Shown piece by piece: positions 46,210 through 55,884 of a stretch of 64,000 bases of DNA. The notes under the pieces are model-generated. The model did no database searches. It was not told where the DNA came from and was given only the letters and a program-made list of their open reading frames with translations. This stretch comes from JAJEFO01 sp965221845 (GTDB lineage: Bacteria; Pseudomonadota; Alphaproteobacteria; Rhodobacterales; Rhodobacteraceae): NCBI GenBank assembly GCA_965221845.1, contig OZ244919.1, positions 3,224,001 to 3,288,000 of the forward strand, written 5' to 3'. The position numbers and the translations under genes are program-made. Every line of letters begins with the position of its first letter. The first letter of the stretch is position 1.

Positions 46210-47066
46210 CTGCGCCCGCCCGCCGCCGCCTGCGCTTCCAGAAGAGACCCGGCCGCCGTCTCGCCGAGGCGCAGGACGGGGCGCAGCGGGTTGCGGAAGT
46301 CCACCACCGAAACGTCCCGTTCCAGCAGGTCCTGCGCCACATCGAGCTCGATGACCCTCTCGAGCGAGGTCGCCGCCTCCGTCTCCGGCAGCTTGATCGT
46401 CTGCCCGCGATCCAGGATCACGTCCCAGCGACGCTCGCCCACGCGAATGAAGCCGCGCAGGCGGTCCCGGACGGGTCCGGCCACTTCATAGAGCCGCAGC
46501 GCCTCCGGGACCTTCGCGTCCGCGCCGCGCCCCGCGACGAGGGGCAGGTCCGGCCGGGAAGCGCGCTCCGGCACGGTCGCGACCTGGCGTCCGGTCCTGT
46601 CGAGAAGCACCAGCCCTTCCTCGGAGCGCCAGACCGCGGCCGGCACGCGCTCGTCGACTTCGACTGTCAGCACGCCCTTCGGCAGCAGCCCGATCGACGC
46701 ATGCGCGACTGCATCGAGCGCCTCGACCGTCTCCTTCATCTCGGCGAGCCGCAGGTCGAAGGACGACACCGGGAATTTCATCGCGAGGGAGTCCCGGATG
46801 CTGGCGGCCAGTCCCGGCGACGCTCCCTCGACGACCATCGACCTGACGGCAAACTCCGGGCGCTCGCTGATCTCCTTGCGAATCCCGGCAAGGGACGCCG
46901 AGGCCCTTTCCCGCCGATCCTCGCTGGCCAGCCAGGAACCGGCCAGCAGGACCAGGGCGGCCAAGGGGATCCCGTAGCGCACGAACGATCGCGTCGACGG
47001 GCGCAGCATCAGCCTGTACATCCTGTATTCCAGGCGGGAAGGAGCGGGATCCTTCACCGGTCGCAT
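46206..47066 (-). CDS. ftsQ: Cell division protein FtsQ
   Basis: 286 residues from ATG 47066, overlapping the ddl end by 13 bp and the ftsA start by 4 bp. A cytoplasmic tail is followed by one membrane helix (about 31-47, GIPLAALVLLAGSWL). The POTRA domain follows (FAVRSMVVEGASPGLAASIR), then the beta domain (VDERVPAAVWRSEEGLVLLD). FtsQ links the Z ring to FtsL/FtsB and FtsW/FtsI. Divergent sequence is normal for the family. Confidence 0.9.
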   Translation of the reverse strand: MRPVKDPAPSRLEYRMYRLMLRPSTRSFVRYGIPLAALVLLAGSWLASEDRRERASASLAGIRKEISERPEFAVRSMVVEGASPGLAASIRDSLAMKFPVSSFDLRLAEMKETVEALDAVAHASIGLLPKGVLTVEVDERVPAAVWRSEEGLVLLDRTGRQVATVPERASRPDLPLVAGRGADAKVPEALRLYEVAGPVRDRLRGFIRVGERRWDVILDRGQTIKLPETEAATSLERVIELDVAQDLLERDVSVVDFRNPLRPVLRLGETAAGSLLEAQAAAGGRR

Positions 47067-47968
47067 GACGAGTCCTTCACGATCCAGTCGCATAGATCGG
47101 GGAAGCTGGTTCCGAGATGCGCAGCCTGCTCCGGCACGAGCGATGTCGAGGTCATTCCGGGCTGGGTGTTCGTCTCCAGCGCGACAAGTCCCTCCGGACC
47201 CTTCGAGTCGTCCCACCGGAAATCCATCCGGCTGACGCCGCGGCAGCCGAGCGCGTCATGCGCCGCCCTGGCATGCATGAGGCAGGCCTCCGCGATCTCC
47301 TCCGGGACGTTCGCCGGCAATTCGTGCCTTGACGCGCCCGAGACGTACTTCGCTTCATAGTCGTACCAGCCGTCGGTCACGATTTCGGTGACGCAGAGCG
47401 CCCGGTCGCCCATCACCGTCACCGTCAGCTCCCGGCCGGCCACATACGCTTCCACCATCAGCGTCTCCGGCATGCCGTCGGACACGTCCGGCGGCCGGTC
47501 TGCCCGCTCAGGCACCATGATGACGCCGACCGAGGACCCGCCGTCGTTCGGCTTGACGACATAGGGCGGCGCCATGACGTGACCGGACCGGATCGCCGCC
47601 CTTGAGAACAGCCCGCCATCCGCAACGGGAATGCCTGCGCGCGCGAAGGCCGCCTTCGCGCGCGCCTTGTCCATGGCCAGGGCCGATGCCAGCACGCCGG
47701 AATGCGAATAGGGAATCCGCAGCCACTCGAGCATGCCCTGGACGCAGCCGTCCTCTCCCCAGCGTCCATGGAGCACGTTGAACACGGCGTCGGGAGACAG
47801 CTCGGTCAGCCGGCACGCGACGTCCGCTCCCGCGTCGACGGCAACGGCGTCGTAGCCCGTCTCGCGAAGAGCGTTCACGCATGCACGTCCCGAGGACAGG
47901 GACACCTCGCGCTCGGCCGAGAGCCCGCCCATGATCACCGCGACCTTGGGGAGTGTCCTGCCCGACAT
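47054..47968 (-). CDS. ddl: D-alanine-D-alanine ligase
   Basis: 304 residues, ATP-grasp fold. It begins with the conserved VAVIMGGLSAEREVSLSSG. The ATP-binding segment is YVVKPNDGGSSVGV, and the metal and dipeptide site is RMDFRW ... ALETNTQPGMTSTSLVP. It makes the D-Ala-D-Ala terminus of peptidoglycan precursor. Position between murB (48 bp gap) and ftsQ matches the dcw cluster order in this class. Confidence 0.95.
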   Translation of the reverse strand: MSGRTLPKVAVIMGGLSAEREVSLSSGRACVNALRETGYDAVAVDAGADVACRLTELSPDAVFNVLHGRWGEDGCVQGMLEWLRIPYSHSGVLASALAMDKARAKAAFARAGIPVADGGLFSRAAIRSGHVMAPPYVVKPNDGGSSVGVIMVPERADRPPDVSDGMPETLMVEAYVAGRELTVTVMGDRALCVTEIVTDGWYDYEAKYVSGASRHELPANVPEEIAEACLMHARAAHDALGCRGVSRMDFRWDDSKGPEGLVALETNTQPGMTSTSLVPEQAAHLGTSFPDLCDWIVKDSSCDR

Positions 47969-48016
47969 CCCTTCCCCGCCTGTTGCCAGGGCGTTGTCCG
48001 CCCTCGTTTGACTGCC

Positions 48017-48952
48017 TCATGCCGCCAGGGCCGGTTCCCCGACCCGCGCAATCTCCCATTCTAGCGCAATTCCGGAATGTTGGAAGACCCTTGTGCGCAC
48101 TTCCTCGCCGAGCGCCTCCAGGTCTGCCGCCGTGGCACCGCCGAGATTGACCAGGAAGTTCGGATGCATCGCGGACATCTGCGCCTGTCCGAGGCGCAAG
48201 CCGCGCAGCCCGGCGTTCTCGATGACCTTCCATGCCTTCAGCTCGTGCGTGTCGTCCGCCTCGCCCGTGGAGCTGCGGCCGGCCGGATTGCGGAACGTCG
48301 ACCCTGCCGTCAGCGCCCCGGCCGGCTGCGTCCGGTCTCGCCGCGCGACCTGCGCCTTCATTCTCCGTGCGAGGGATTCCGGCCCGCCCGGACGCGCCGC
48401 GAACCTTGCCGAAGCGATGACTGCGCCGGAAGGAAGGTCGCTTTGCCGGTATCCGAAGTTCATGTCTCCGGGACCCAGGGTCTTGCGGCTGCCGTCGCGC
48501 AGCACGGCCTCGGCAGAGACGAAATGGTCGGAAACGTACGAGCCGTAGCATCCGGCGTTCATCCGCACGGCGCCGCCTATCGCGCCGGGAATGGTGCGCA
48601 GGAAGGCGAGATCGAGCCCCGCTTCGGCCGACGTCGTGGCGACCCGGGAGGCCATCGCGCCAGCGCCCGCGGTCACGACGCCGCCGTCAACGGAGATTCC
48701 GGAAAACCCGCGGCCCAGCCGGATCACCGCGCCGCGAACGCCGCCGTCGCGCACGATGAGATTCGACCCGACGCCCATCGGGAACGCTGCAAGCTCTCTT
48801 GGCAGGGCGGCGAGGAAGGCGCTGAGGTCGTCCACGTCCTCGGGCAGGAACAGCCAGTCCGCCGGCCCGCCCACGCGCAGCCATGTCAGCCCGGAAAGGT
48901 CGCAGGCCCGCAGGAGCCGCCCGCGCAAGTCTGTCTGGTCCACGGCATCCAT
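48017..48952 (-). CDS. murB: UDP-N-acetylenolpyruvoylglucosamine reductase
   Basis: 311 residues from ATG 48952 ([11 protein letters not shown]). FAD-binding segments are [13 protein letters not shown] and [15 protein letters not shown]. Active-site elements are [19 protein letters not shown], the YRQS tyrosine motif typical of type I MurB, GSTFRNP with the catalytic serine, and MHPNFLVN. It reduces the enolpyruvyl group to the lactyl group of UDP-MurNAc. A long upstream open frame is rejected as transposase debris read on the wrong strand. murC, which normally precedes it, is absent: IS remnant DNA lies there instead. Confidence 0.95.
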   Translation of the reverse strand: MDAVDQTDLRGRLLRACDLSGLTWLRVGGPADWLFLPEDVDDLSAFLAALPRELAAFPMGVGSNLIVRDGGVRGAVIRLGRGFSGISVDGGVVTAGAGAMASRVATTSAEAGLDLAFLRTIPGAIGGAVRMNAGCYGSYVSDHFVSAEAVLRDGSRKTLGPGDMNFGYRQSDLPSGAVIASARFAARPGGPESLARRMKAQVARRDRTQPAGALTAGSTFRNPAGRSSTGEADDTHELKAWKVIENAGLRGLRLGQAQMSAMHPNFLVNLGGATAADLEALGEEVRTRVFQHSGIALEWEIARVGEPALAA

Positions 48953-49049
48953 CGCGCCGGGGCTAGCATCGCACCCGCCCGATGGCCAGAACAAACGGTC
49001 AGGGTTGTTGCCTGAACGCCCTCCCCTACGAAGCATGATCCCCCCGTTC

Positions 49050-50160
49050 GGCCCCGGGCTGCCTGAGCGGAGCGCTCGTGGCCGAAGGCGCCCTTCGGCG
49101 CAAGTGCCGTGCGCAGCCCCTTTGCGTCTCCCGTCCAGGCGACGGCGGTCGTGCCGCCGGCGTACGCTGCGCCGGTCGGACCCATGCGCGGCTGCCCCCG
49201 AGGCCGCCCGCGGGAGCGGGGACGCGTGGCGGCGGCTCTGCGGGAGCGGTCCCTCGACGGCCTCCCTGGTCCGGCTTTCCGGGGAGGACGGAAACCGCAT
49301 GGAGGAACGCTCCGGCGCGCTTCCGGCGGGTCTCCGTGAGCGGGAGGAGATGCCCGAGGGGGCGGTCTCGCTGCCGGTCCCGCCCGGCGGGGCGATGATG
49401 CGGATGAACGCCGGGACGGAGGACGGAAAGCCGGCGGACGCCGGCTGGCGCGGGGCGTCGTGCGGCGTCGTGGCGCTGGCCGACGCCGGGGGAAACATGC
49501 CGGGAGCCGATGCTTCGGGCGCCTCCCGGAGCGGGGCAGGACGAGCCTGAAGCCGCGGCCGGGGCCGGGGCGCTCCGCTGGCTGGAACGCAGCCCCGGCC
49601 TGAGGCCTGCGGCGGTCGCGGACGGCGCGAAGGACAACCGGGCCTTCCTGGAATCGCTGTCGCCCGATGTCATGCCTGTCGACTTCCGGCACGCGGCCCG
49701 GCATCCGGGCGCCGCGGCCGACGCCGCCTTCGGCGCGGACACGGCAGAGGGAACGGCCTGGTCCGGGAGGTGGCGGCACGTCCCGCCCCACGATCCCGGG
49801 GGCGTCGGCAGGGCGGTCGACGCGCTGCGGCATCTGCCGCCGAAGGGGAAGGGGACCGGCGACGTCCGGAGGGAGCCGGCCTTCCTGCGCAGCAACCGCC
49901 GCCGCATGGAATGCGCGGACGCCGCCGACGCCGGCCACCCGACCGGTTCGGGTTCAGCGGAGTCCGCCAGCAAGGTCCTGGTGACGGCGAGGATGAAGCG
50001 CTCGGGGCAGGGCCGGGGCCGCGACGGCGGCCAGGGCGCCCGGCCTTCCGGTCGTCCCCGGGTCCGGACGCCTCGACCGGGCCTGGGCCGCGCCGGTACC
50101 GGGCACGGGCCGCCACGGCGGCTGGAAGCCCCCGGGATGCGCCAACGACAACCGCCCGGT
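49050..50160 (+). pseudogene. ISKra4-family transposase remnant
   Basis: Frames on the plus strand give ordered pieces of an ISKra4-type transposase: [20 protein letters not shown], then [19 protein letters not shown], then [60 protein letters not shown] and the characteristic GSGSAESASKVLVTARMKRS near the C-terminus. The pieces lie in at least three frames with missing segments and substituted catalytic surroundings, so it is inactive. It sits immediately upstream of murB, and 0.7 kb before the first integrase. Confidence 0.6.
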
Positions 50161-50279
50161 GGAGCGGGTCGCGCGCGCCGCGTGATTCGCAGGCGGAACA
50201 TCAGTGGCTCAGAAAGTGAACCATACGAGAATCGCACCCCCGCTTGTTCCCCGCATTGAAAATCCGGACGAAAACGTCC

Positions 50280-50636
50280 ATGATGACGTTGATGACGACG
50301 GTTGTTGACAGGAAGGCGCGGCCGGTGCCGGCAAGGCTCCCTTGCACGGGCATCTCCCTGGTTCCGGAAAGGTTCCGGTGCGAGGCGGACCGCCGTGCCT
50401 CGAGAGTCCGGATCGACCTTGCGTTCGAGGACATCGGTGAGGAGCTTCTTTCCCTTCGGAAGCAGGCCTTCGACACCAGTTTCGGAAGATCGCTCTGGAA
50501 CGTCCCCGGCCATGCGACCCGCCCCGGGATGAAGGCCGTCGCCAATGCCTTGCGCTCCTGCGGCTCCATGCGGGACGCACGTCTTGGCAGCGCGATTCTC
50601 GAAGCCGTCGCCAGGAGGGAGATGCGTGCCTCTTGA
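50280..50636 (+). CDS. Hypothetical protein
   Basis: 118 residues from ATG 50280; an alternative TTG start lies 36 bp upstream. No family recognised. The composition is protein-like: VRIDLAFEDIGEELLSLRKQ, then FDTSFGRSLWNVPGHATRPG. It ends with a helix (MRDARLGSAILEAVARREM). No clear ribosome-binding site is present. It lies between an IS remnant and two integrases, so it may be part of a mobile element, or spurious. Confidence 0.3.
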   Translation: MMTLMTTVVDRKARPVPARLPCTGISLVPERFRCEADRRASRVRIDLAFEDIGEELLSLRKQAFDTSFGRSLWNVPGHATRPGMKAVANALRSCGSMRDARLGSAILEAVARREMRAS

Positions 50637-50889
50637 CAGTGTCCAGAAGAGAACTCACAGAATTCGACACCTTGCCTCATATGCGCTGACACGCGGTTGA
50701 CCAATATAACTCGCTGTAAATAGTCTATCTTTTCGAGTTTCTCGACCCATCATGACCCTTGCGTTGTCGCCTCCGATGCGCTTCAATGCGTCTCGAATTC
50801 AGTCCGGTCGCTTTCGGTATGCTTACGCAACCCCGACCGAGCTGGAACCGCTCCGGGGCCCCAATGGCCGCTATCGCAGGAACCAGGAC

Positions 50890-52059
50890 ATGCCCCAACC
50901 CCAGTTCCGAACGCTCTCCAACCGCATCGTGCGCCGCCTCGCGGTCAACGGCAAGGACGCGGTGTTCTGGGACCGGGAGCTGCCGGGGTTCGGTGTCCGC
51001 GTCTACCCCACCGGACGCAAAGTGTACGTGGTCCAGACCCGGACGAAGGGCAAGTCCAAACGCGTGACGGTCGGCCTTCACGGCGACCTCACGGCCGAAC
51101 AGGCCCGCAACGAGGCCGTTCGGCTCATCGCACGCATCAAGGCCGGCGAGCCCCTGACCGGGAAGGAAGCCGAGGCCGAACCGACCGTCGCCGACCTCGC
51201 CGAGCGCTACCAGCGCGAATACGTCGCGATGCACTGCAAGCCCGCGACCGTGAAGCACTACGGCCTCATGCTGCACAAGCACATTCTGCCCGGCCTGGGA
51301 GAGCTCCGCGTCTCTGAGGTCGAGCGCAAGGACATCCTCAAGTTCCAGTACAGACTGAGCGACATGCCCACGGCGGCGAACCGCTGCGTGGACATCCTGG
51401 TGAAGATGTTCAACCTGGCCGAGCTGTGGGAGATGCGTCCGCCCGGCCGGAACCCCTGCAAGTCGGTGCGCCGCTACAAGGTCGAGCCCCACAAGGAACG
51501 GTTCCTGACGCCGGAGGAACTTGCCCGGCTCGGCCGCACGCTCGACGTCGCGCCGGCCGAACGTCTCGCCTCGCGGCACGCGGCGGCGGCCATCCGGCTG
51601 CTGGTCCTGACCGGGTGCCGGCGCAACGAGATCATGGGCCTCGCCTGGGACGACCTCGACTTCGAGGCGGGCGAGATGCGCTTGAACGACAGCAAGGTGG
51701 GCGCGCGCATTGTTCCGCTGCCGCCGGCTGCGGCGGACGTGCTGGCGTCGCTGCCGCGCGTCGCCGGCAATCGGTGGGTGTTCCCCGGCAAGAAGAAGGG
51801 CACCCATCAGGTCAACATCAACGATTCCTGGGACCGCGTCCGCAGGCACGCCGGCCTCGATGGCGTCCGGCTTCATGACCTTCGTCACACCTTCGCCTCC
51901 CGGGCGCTCGCGATCGGCGAGGGCCTGCCGATGATCGGCAAGCTGCTCGGTCATACCCAAGTCAATACGACCGCGCGCTATGCGCATCTCGCCCGGGAAT
52001 CGGTGAGGGCCTCGACGGCGAAGGTCGCCGGGAGCATCGGCGCCGACATTCTGGAGTAG
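50890..52059 (+). CDS. Tyrosine recombinase/integrase 1
   Basis: 389 residues from ATG 50890, behind CAGGAACCAGGA. It has an N-terminal DUF4102-like arm (LPGFGVRVYPTGRKVYVVQT), a SAM-like core-binding domain, and the catalytic domain with all key residues. These are the arginine in LTGCRRNEIMGLAWDDLD, HDLRHTFASRAL, and the nucleophile in TTARYAHL. This is the phage/genomic-island P4-type architecture. It is followed 4 bp later by a second integrase. The attachment site could not be identified; no tRNA was found beside it. Confidence 0.9.
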   Translation: MPQPQFRTLSNRIVRRLAVNGKDAVFWDRELPGFGVRVYPTGRKVYVVQTRTKGKSKRVTVGLHGDLTAEQARNEAVRLIARIKAGEPLTGKEAEAEPTVADLAERYQREYVAMHCKPATVKHYGLMLHKHILPGLGELRVSEVERKDILKFQYRLSDMPTAANRCVDILVKMFNLAELWEMRPPGRNPCKSVRRYKVEPHKERFLTPEELARLGRTLDVAPAERLASRHAAAAIRLLVLTGCRRNEIMGLAWDDLDFEAGEMRLNDSKVGARIVPLPPAAADVLASLPRVAGNRWVFPGKKKGTHQVNINDSWDRVRRHAGLDGVRLHDLRHTFASRALAIGEGLPMIGKLLGHTQVNTTARYAHLARESVRASTAKVAGSIGADILE

Positions 52060-52063
52060 CACC

Positions 52064-53272
52064 ATGGCAAGACTCGATAGCGCAACGATCTCGCGGCGTA
52101 CCGTCGAGGCGCTGCCGGTCGGAGACCGCGAGGCGGTCTACTGGGACCGGGAACTTCAGGGCTTCGGCGTGAGGGTCTATCCGTCGGGGGCCAGGGTCTA
52201 CCTCGTGCAGACGCGGGCCGACGGGAAGTCCCGGCGGCTGACCGTGGGACGGCACGGGCTGATCTCGGCGGAGCAGGCGCGGCGCAAGGCGGCGCGGATC
52301 ATCGCCGACATCAAGGCCGGCAACGAGCCGGTGCTCGACAACGGCGCCTCGGGCGAGGACGCCGGCCCGACGGTCTCCGAGGTGGCGGAGCGCTACATGC
52401 TCGAGCACGTGATGGTGCGCTGCAAGCCGACGACGGTGAGGCACTGCCGGCACACGCTCGACCGCCACCTGCTGCCGGCGGTGGGAGAGTTGCGCCTCGG
52501 CCAGATTGGACGTGAGCGGGTATCGGCGCTGCATTACAGCCTGCACGAGACGCCGACGATGGCGAACCAAGTGGTCGACATGCTCTCGCGGCTCTTCTAC
52601 ATGGCCAAGGAGTGGGGCGTCGCGCCCGAGGGCGGCAACCCGTGCCGGTTCGTCCGCAAGTATCAGGAACGCAGTTGCGAGCGCTTCCTCTCCGAGGAGG
52701 AGTTCCGCCGCCTCGGCCGCGTGCTGGGCGAGGTGGAGGCCGAGGGGAAGGTCTGTTCGAGCGCGGTGGCGGCGTTTCGCCTGCTGATGCTCACCGGCTG
52801 CCGGCGCAACGAGATCCTCACGCTGCGCTGGGAGGACGTAGACCTCGAGGCGGGCGAGCTCCGGCTCCCAGGCGCGAAGACTGGGGCGCGGTCCGTCGCG
52901 CTGTCGCCGCCGGCGCGGCGGGTGCTCGCGGGCCTGCCCCGCCTGCCCGACAATCCCTGGGTGATTACCGGCATGAAGCCGGGTGCGCGGCTCAGCAATC
53001 TCAACAACGCTTGGCTCGTCATCCGGGCGCGGGCGGACCTAAAGGATGTGCGCATCCACGACCTCCGACATTCGTTCGCATCCCGCGCACTCGCGCTGGG
53101 AGAGAGCCTGCCCATGATCGGGAAGATGCTCGGTCACCGGAAGGTGCAGACGACGGCGCGCTACGCTCACTTGGCGCGCGATTCGGTGAAGGCGTCGGCC
53201 GCGCGCGTCGCCGAGAGCCTGCGGGCCGACATGGTGGCGAACGGTGGTCAGTCACCGCCCCCTACATCGTAA
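52064..53272 (+). CDS. Tyrosine recombinase/integrase 2
   Basis: 402 residues, similar over its whole length to the preceding integrase. Shared features are LQGFGVRVYPSGARVYLVQT, LTGCRRNEILTLRWEDVDLE, HDLRHSFASRALALGESLPM and TTARYAHLARDS. The catalytic R, HxxR and Y residues are intact. The 4 bp spacing implies co-transcription and translational coupling. The pair may act as a heteromeric recombinase, or may have arisen by duplication. Confidence 0.9.
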   Translation: MARLDSATISRRTVEALPVGDREAVYWDRELQGFGVRVYPSGARVYLVQTRADGKSRRLTVGRHGLISAEQARRKAARIIADIKAGNEPVLDNGASGEDAGPTVSEVAERYMLEHVMVRCKPTTVRHCRHTLDRHLLPAVGELRLGQIGRERVSALHYSLHETPTMANQVVDMLSRLFYMAKEWGVAPEGGNPCRFVRKYQERSCERFLSEEEFRRLGRVLGEVEAEGKVCSSAVAAFRLLMLTGCRRNEILTLRWEDVDLEAGELRLPGAKTGARSVALSPPARRVLAGLPRLPDNPWVITGMKPGARLSNLNNAWLVIRARADLKDVRIHDLRHSFASRALALGESLPMIGKMLGHRKVQTTARYAHLARDSVKASAARVAESLRADMVANGGQSPPPTS

Positions 53273-53421
53273 TCGCCGCATCGAGTCTCCGCGCCGCCAA
53301 CGGAGCTGATCAATGCATTTCACGTCGACGAAATCCGGACAATGTAGTCTGCCAACACGCCGGACCATGTGTCGCGCTTGCGAACCGCTGAATAGCGACG
53401 GAAGCGCATGAACAATTTACC

Positions 53422-53949
53422 CTATTCCACCGAAGTCTCGTCGTCTGGACTATTCGGCGATTCCCGCGTCCGCCGCTTCCGATTCTCTACCTCGTCGTCG
53501 AGACGAGCGAGTTGCGCCTTCCGAATCACCCAAGGGAGCGAGAACGACCAAAGTAGCGCCATGCTTCCAACGCTCAGCGCGATATGTTTCACCCATCGCA
53601 CATCGACTTCGGGCCCTGCATACGCTTCGATCAGATGCGCCCCGAACGCGGTCGCGATCACAGACAGATAGATCGAAAACAACATCGCGCACCGATTGAG
53701 CGCATAGCGAATTTCCCGCCGATGGGCACTCGCAACCCTCCAGCTCCCTGGATACAGGCTGCGTGGATTGCCCAGCATCGTGATTATCGCGAGCAGGATG
53801 CCAGCGAGGATCGAAAGCGCCGTGGCGAGTATTATGGGCGCCACGTTGCTCGTTGGGTGGTCTGCAGGTCCGAGGTAGAGGAGGTACGCAAGAAGCACCA
53901 CGCCCGCTACGCCGAGCGCAAGGCGTCCCCATGCGGGTCCTTTGTTCAT
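53422..53949 (-). CDS. Four-helix membrane protein of a two-gene module
   Basis: 175 residues with four predicted membrane helices: LALGVAGVVLLAYLLYLG, APIILATALSILAGILLAII, CAMLFSIYLSVIATAFGAHL, and HIALSVGSMALLWSFSLPWV. A charged cytoplasmic tail follows (LDDEVENRKRRTRE). No family recognised. The start overlaps the stop of the upstream soluble partner by 4 bp (ATGA). A small four-helix protein coupled to a cytosolic ~310-residue protein is the architecture of lambda RexB with RexA, and of KwaA with KwaB. A membrane-depolarising or membrane-anchored effector role is therefore plausible, but not shown. Confidence 0.55.
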   Translation of the reverse strand: MNKGPAWGRLALGVAGVVLLAYLLYLGPADHPTSNVAPIILATALSILAGILLAIITMLGNPRSLYPGSWRVASAHRREIRYALNRCAMLFSIYLSVIATAFGAHLIEAYAGPEVDVRWVKHIALSVGSMALLWSFSLPWVIRKAQLARLDDEVENRKRRTRESPNSPDDETSVE

Positions 53950-54890
53950 TCCTCAAGCATCCCGCCGTCCCTGAGCTCGCCGAAGTACTCCCGCATGTGG
54001 TCCCACGCGTCTCCATGATGCACAGTCTTCGCAAATGCGGCGACCGCCACGGTCTTCTTTAGCAACACCTGACCGCGCTTGATTCGCTGTCCCGTGCCGG
54101 TCTCGATTTCGACATCATCCTCGCTTTCGTCGGCGATATTGGCTGCGACCGCTATGAGGTCTTCCGGCGCTATTCCGGCCCGTCGAGTATCACACGTGAT
54201 CACCAACTTCGCGTGAACATTCTCCGCCGCCTCAATGCGTTGCCGATCTTCGGGGCGAAGTACCAAATTCTCCAGAATGGCAGCGCCGATCCGCTGCACT
54301 ATGGTCGACCGGCCATCGTCATGCTGGCGCGCCGTCTCCAGGTACTGTCCCAAATTGAGACCAATCCTCTTGACTCCTTGACGGCGTATCTGTTGAACGA
54401 CCCTCTCGTCGGCGACGGGGACCAACTCGAAGCTCTCGATGTGCTCCGGAATCTGGGCGTCGTACTCGTCTCGCCCCCGCTCGAGCAAGCTTCGTAGGTA
54501 GAGTTCCAGTGTCTGTGACCGTAGTCCGCTCGGCATCAGGAGGCAGTGGTTCTCCGACACGAAAATCATTCCGTCGCCGTCCAGATAGTCCCACGCGTCA
54601 TCGGGCACGCTTTGGTCCAGATCCGCTTCATTACCAAGTACCCCATGCGGGACGATCGATGCAGGCTCGCCTTCGGTCCATGCGGCGACATGGAGGTAGA
54701 CACGTCTACGCGTCAGTCTCCGATGACGCACTTCGGCGTGCATGTCCCGCAAAGGAAGCCGGGTATCCTCCCTATCCGGAAAGCTCATGAGGCAAGTCTT
54801 GAGCGCCAACTCGAGCGACGTATCGGGCGGAACAGCCCACTGGGCACGAAGGTAGGAGATTGTCCGTTGTCTATTGTGGCCATTTGCCAT
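53946..54890 (-). CDS. Soluble partner of the four-helix membrane protein
   Basis: 314 residues with no signal peptide or membrane segment. No named family recognised. The layout loosely parallels RexA: a central strand-rich segment (DGMIFVSENHCLLMPSGLRS, then LELYLRSLLERG) is followed by a second strand set (ELVPVADERVVQQIRRQGVK), and a C-terminal half rich in acids (ADESEDDVEIETGTG). It starts at ATG 54890 behind AGGAG, which lies in the loop of a small inverted repeat. It is the first gene of a two-gene operon. Candidate sensor of an abortive-infection pair. Confidence 0.5.
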   Translation of the reverse strand: MANGHNRQRTISYLRAQWAVPPDTSLELALKTCLMSFPDREDTRLPLRDMHAEVRHRRLTRRRVYLHVAAWTEGEPASIVPHGVLGNEADLDQSVPDDAWDYLDGDGMIFVSENHCLLMPSGLRSQTLELYLRSLLERGRDEYDAQIPEHIESFELVPVADERVVQQIRRQGVKRIGLNLGQYLETARQHDDGRSTIVQRIGAAILENLVLRPEDRQRIEAAENVHAKLVITCDTRRAGIAPEDLIAVAANIADESEDDVEIETGTGQRIKRGQVLLKKTVAVAAFAKTVHHGDAWDHMREYFGELRDGGMLEE

Positions 54891-54892
54891 AG

Positions 54893-54906
54893 GTGACTCC
54901 TGTCAC
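54893..54906 (-). promoter_or_regulatory. Inverted repeat enclosing the ribosome-binding site
   Basis: GTGAC-AGGA-GTCAC lies 2 bp before the ATG of the 314-residue gene, with the Shine-Dalgarno AGGA in its loop. It could form a small hairpin in the mRNA or a protein-binding palindrome, limiting translation of a potentially toxic module. The function is inferred. Confidence 0.35.
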
Positions 54907-55884
54907 GGCGCCGTTGGACCCACGCCGCCATTGCGGCTCGCTGCTGCACTTCGTGGAGACCAAGTCAGAGGCTGGATGGTCTGGCCGATTGACTCGAACG
55001 AGCGCCCTTGAACGAAACCTTCCGAGGTCCCGAGCAACTTCCTCGTATAGCCGCGCTGATACGATGTCCTCTCTGTTCCAACTGGTCTTGCCTCCTGCGA
55101 AATCACGCCCAACGATCCTTGGAGCATCTGTGACGAGTGGGAGAGTCGTTTTTCGAGGGCCGGGCGCGTATCCGACATGTTGGAGGTATCTGCCGCAGTG
55201 TACGTCCAGAGCGCAGCGCTCGGGCGGCCCGCGGCCCATCCAACCCATTGCCTCCACTTGGATTCTGACAGGGCGCGGGCTGATCGGCACCCAACGCTTC
55301 GAGGGCGGCCGCAAGCATTCCGGAAGCGGCACCGTTCCAACGCCTGCGCGTCGCTGACGGTCTTGAAGCCAATACCCGTCCGGTTGGGCCCCCGTTCCGA
55401 CATCGCACACTCACCGCGGAGTCCATCCTGTCCTCGTTCGTCACCCGATCCGCCGCGATTCCGTACTGCATCCCCGCTGCGCCCGCCCAGCGAGCCGGCC
55501 GGTCTTCGCTTCGCCGGCGGACAGTACCACAGCGCCCGCTTGATCTTCCGGTAGCCGCGGTCGCGCGCGGTGTCGGCTGCGCGCCACCTCCCAATCGCCT
55601 TCCCTCAAGCCTGCCGGTCTCCGTGGGGAAGCCGAGTCCGCCTCCCGGTCGGACGACGGGTGTGCACCGTCCAACCACAGCGCACGGTGCTCCGCTCCAA
55701 CCATCATCCCTTCTCCGGAGGAACGCTGGCTGCCGACACCGGGCTTGCCGGCGGCCGGTCTACGCGGCGCAACGAGCAAGTGCGACCCCGTAAGCAATTG
55801 CGGCAGGCATCTTGGCCGGATCTCCTACGCCCGACAGGCGGGTTGCCCATCGACATCCCGGCGCCCGCGCGTCACTCTGGAACG
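54907..55884. other. Intergenic region, no supported gene
   Basis: Almost 1 kb upstream of the two-gene module. Open frames exist on both strands but none shows family motifs or a good start. It may contain degraded mobile DNA. Confidence 0.35.

Noticed and set aside
48953..49498. N-terminal extension of murB
   Set aside because: This segment is the antisense of the ISKra4-type remnant. MurB homology starts at 48952.
50637..50889. Integrase attachment site at a tRNA 3' end
   Set aside because: The AT-rich stretch upstream of integrase 1 does not resemble a tRNA, and no duplicate of it was seen elsewhere in the window.
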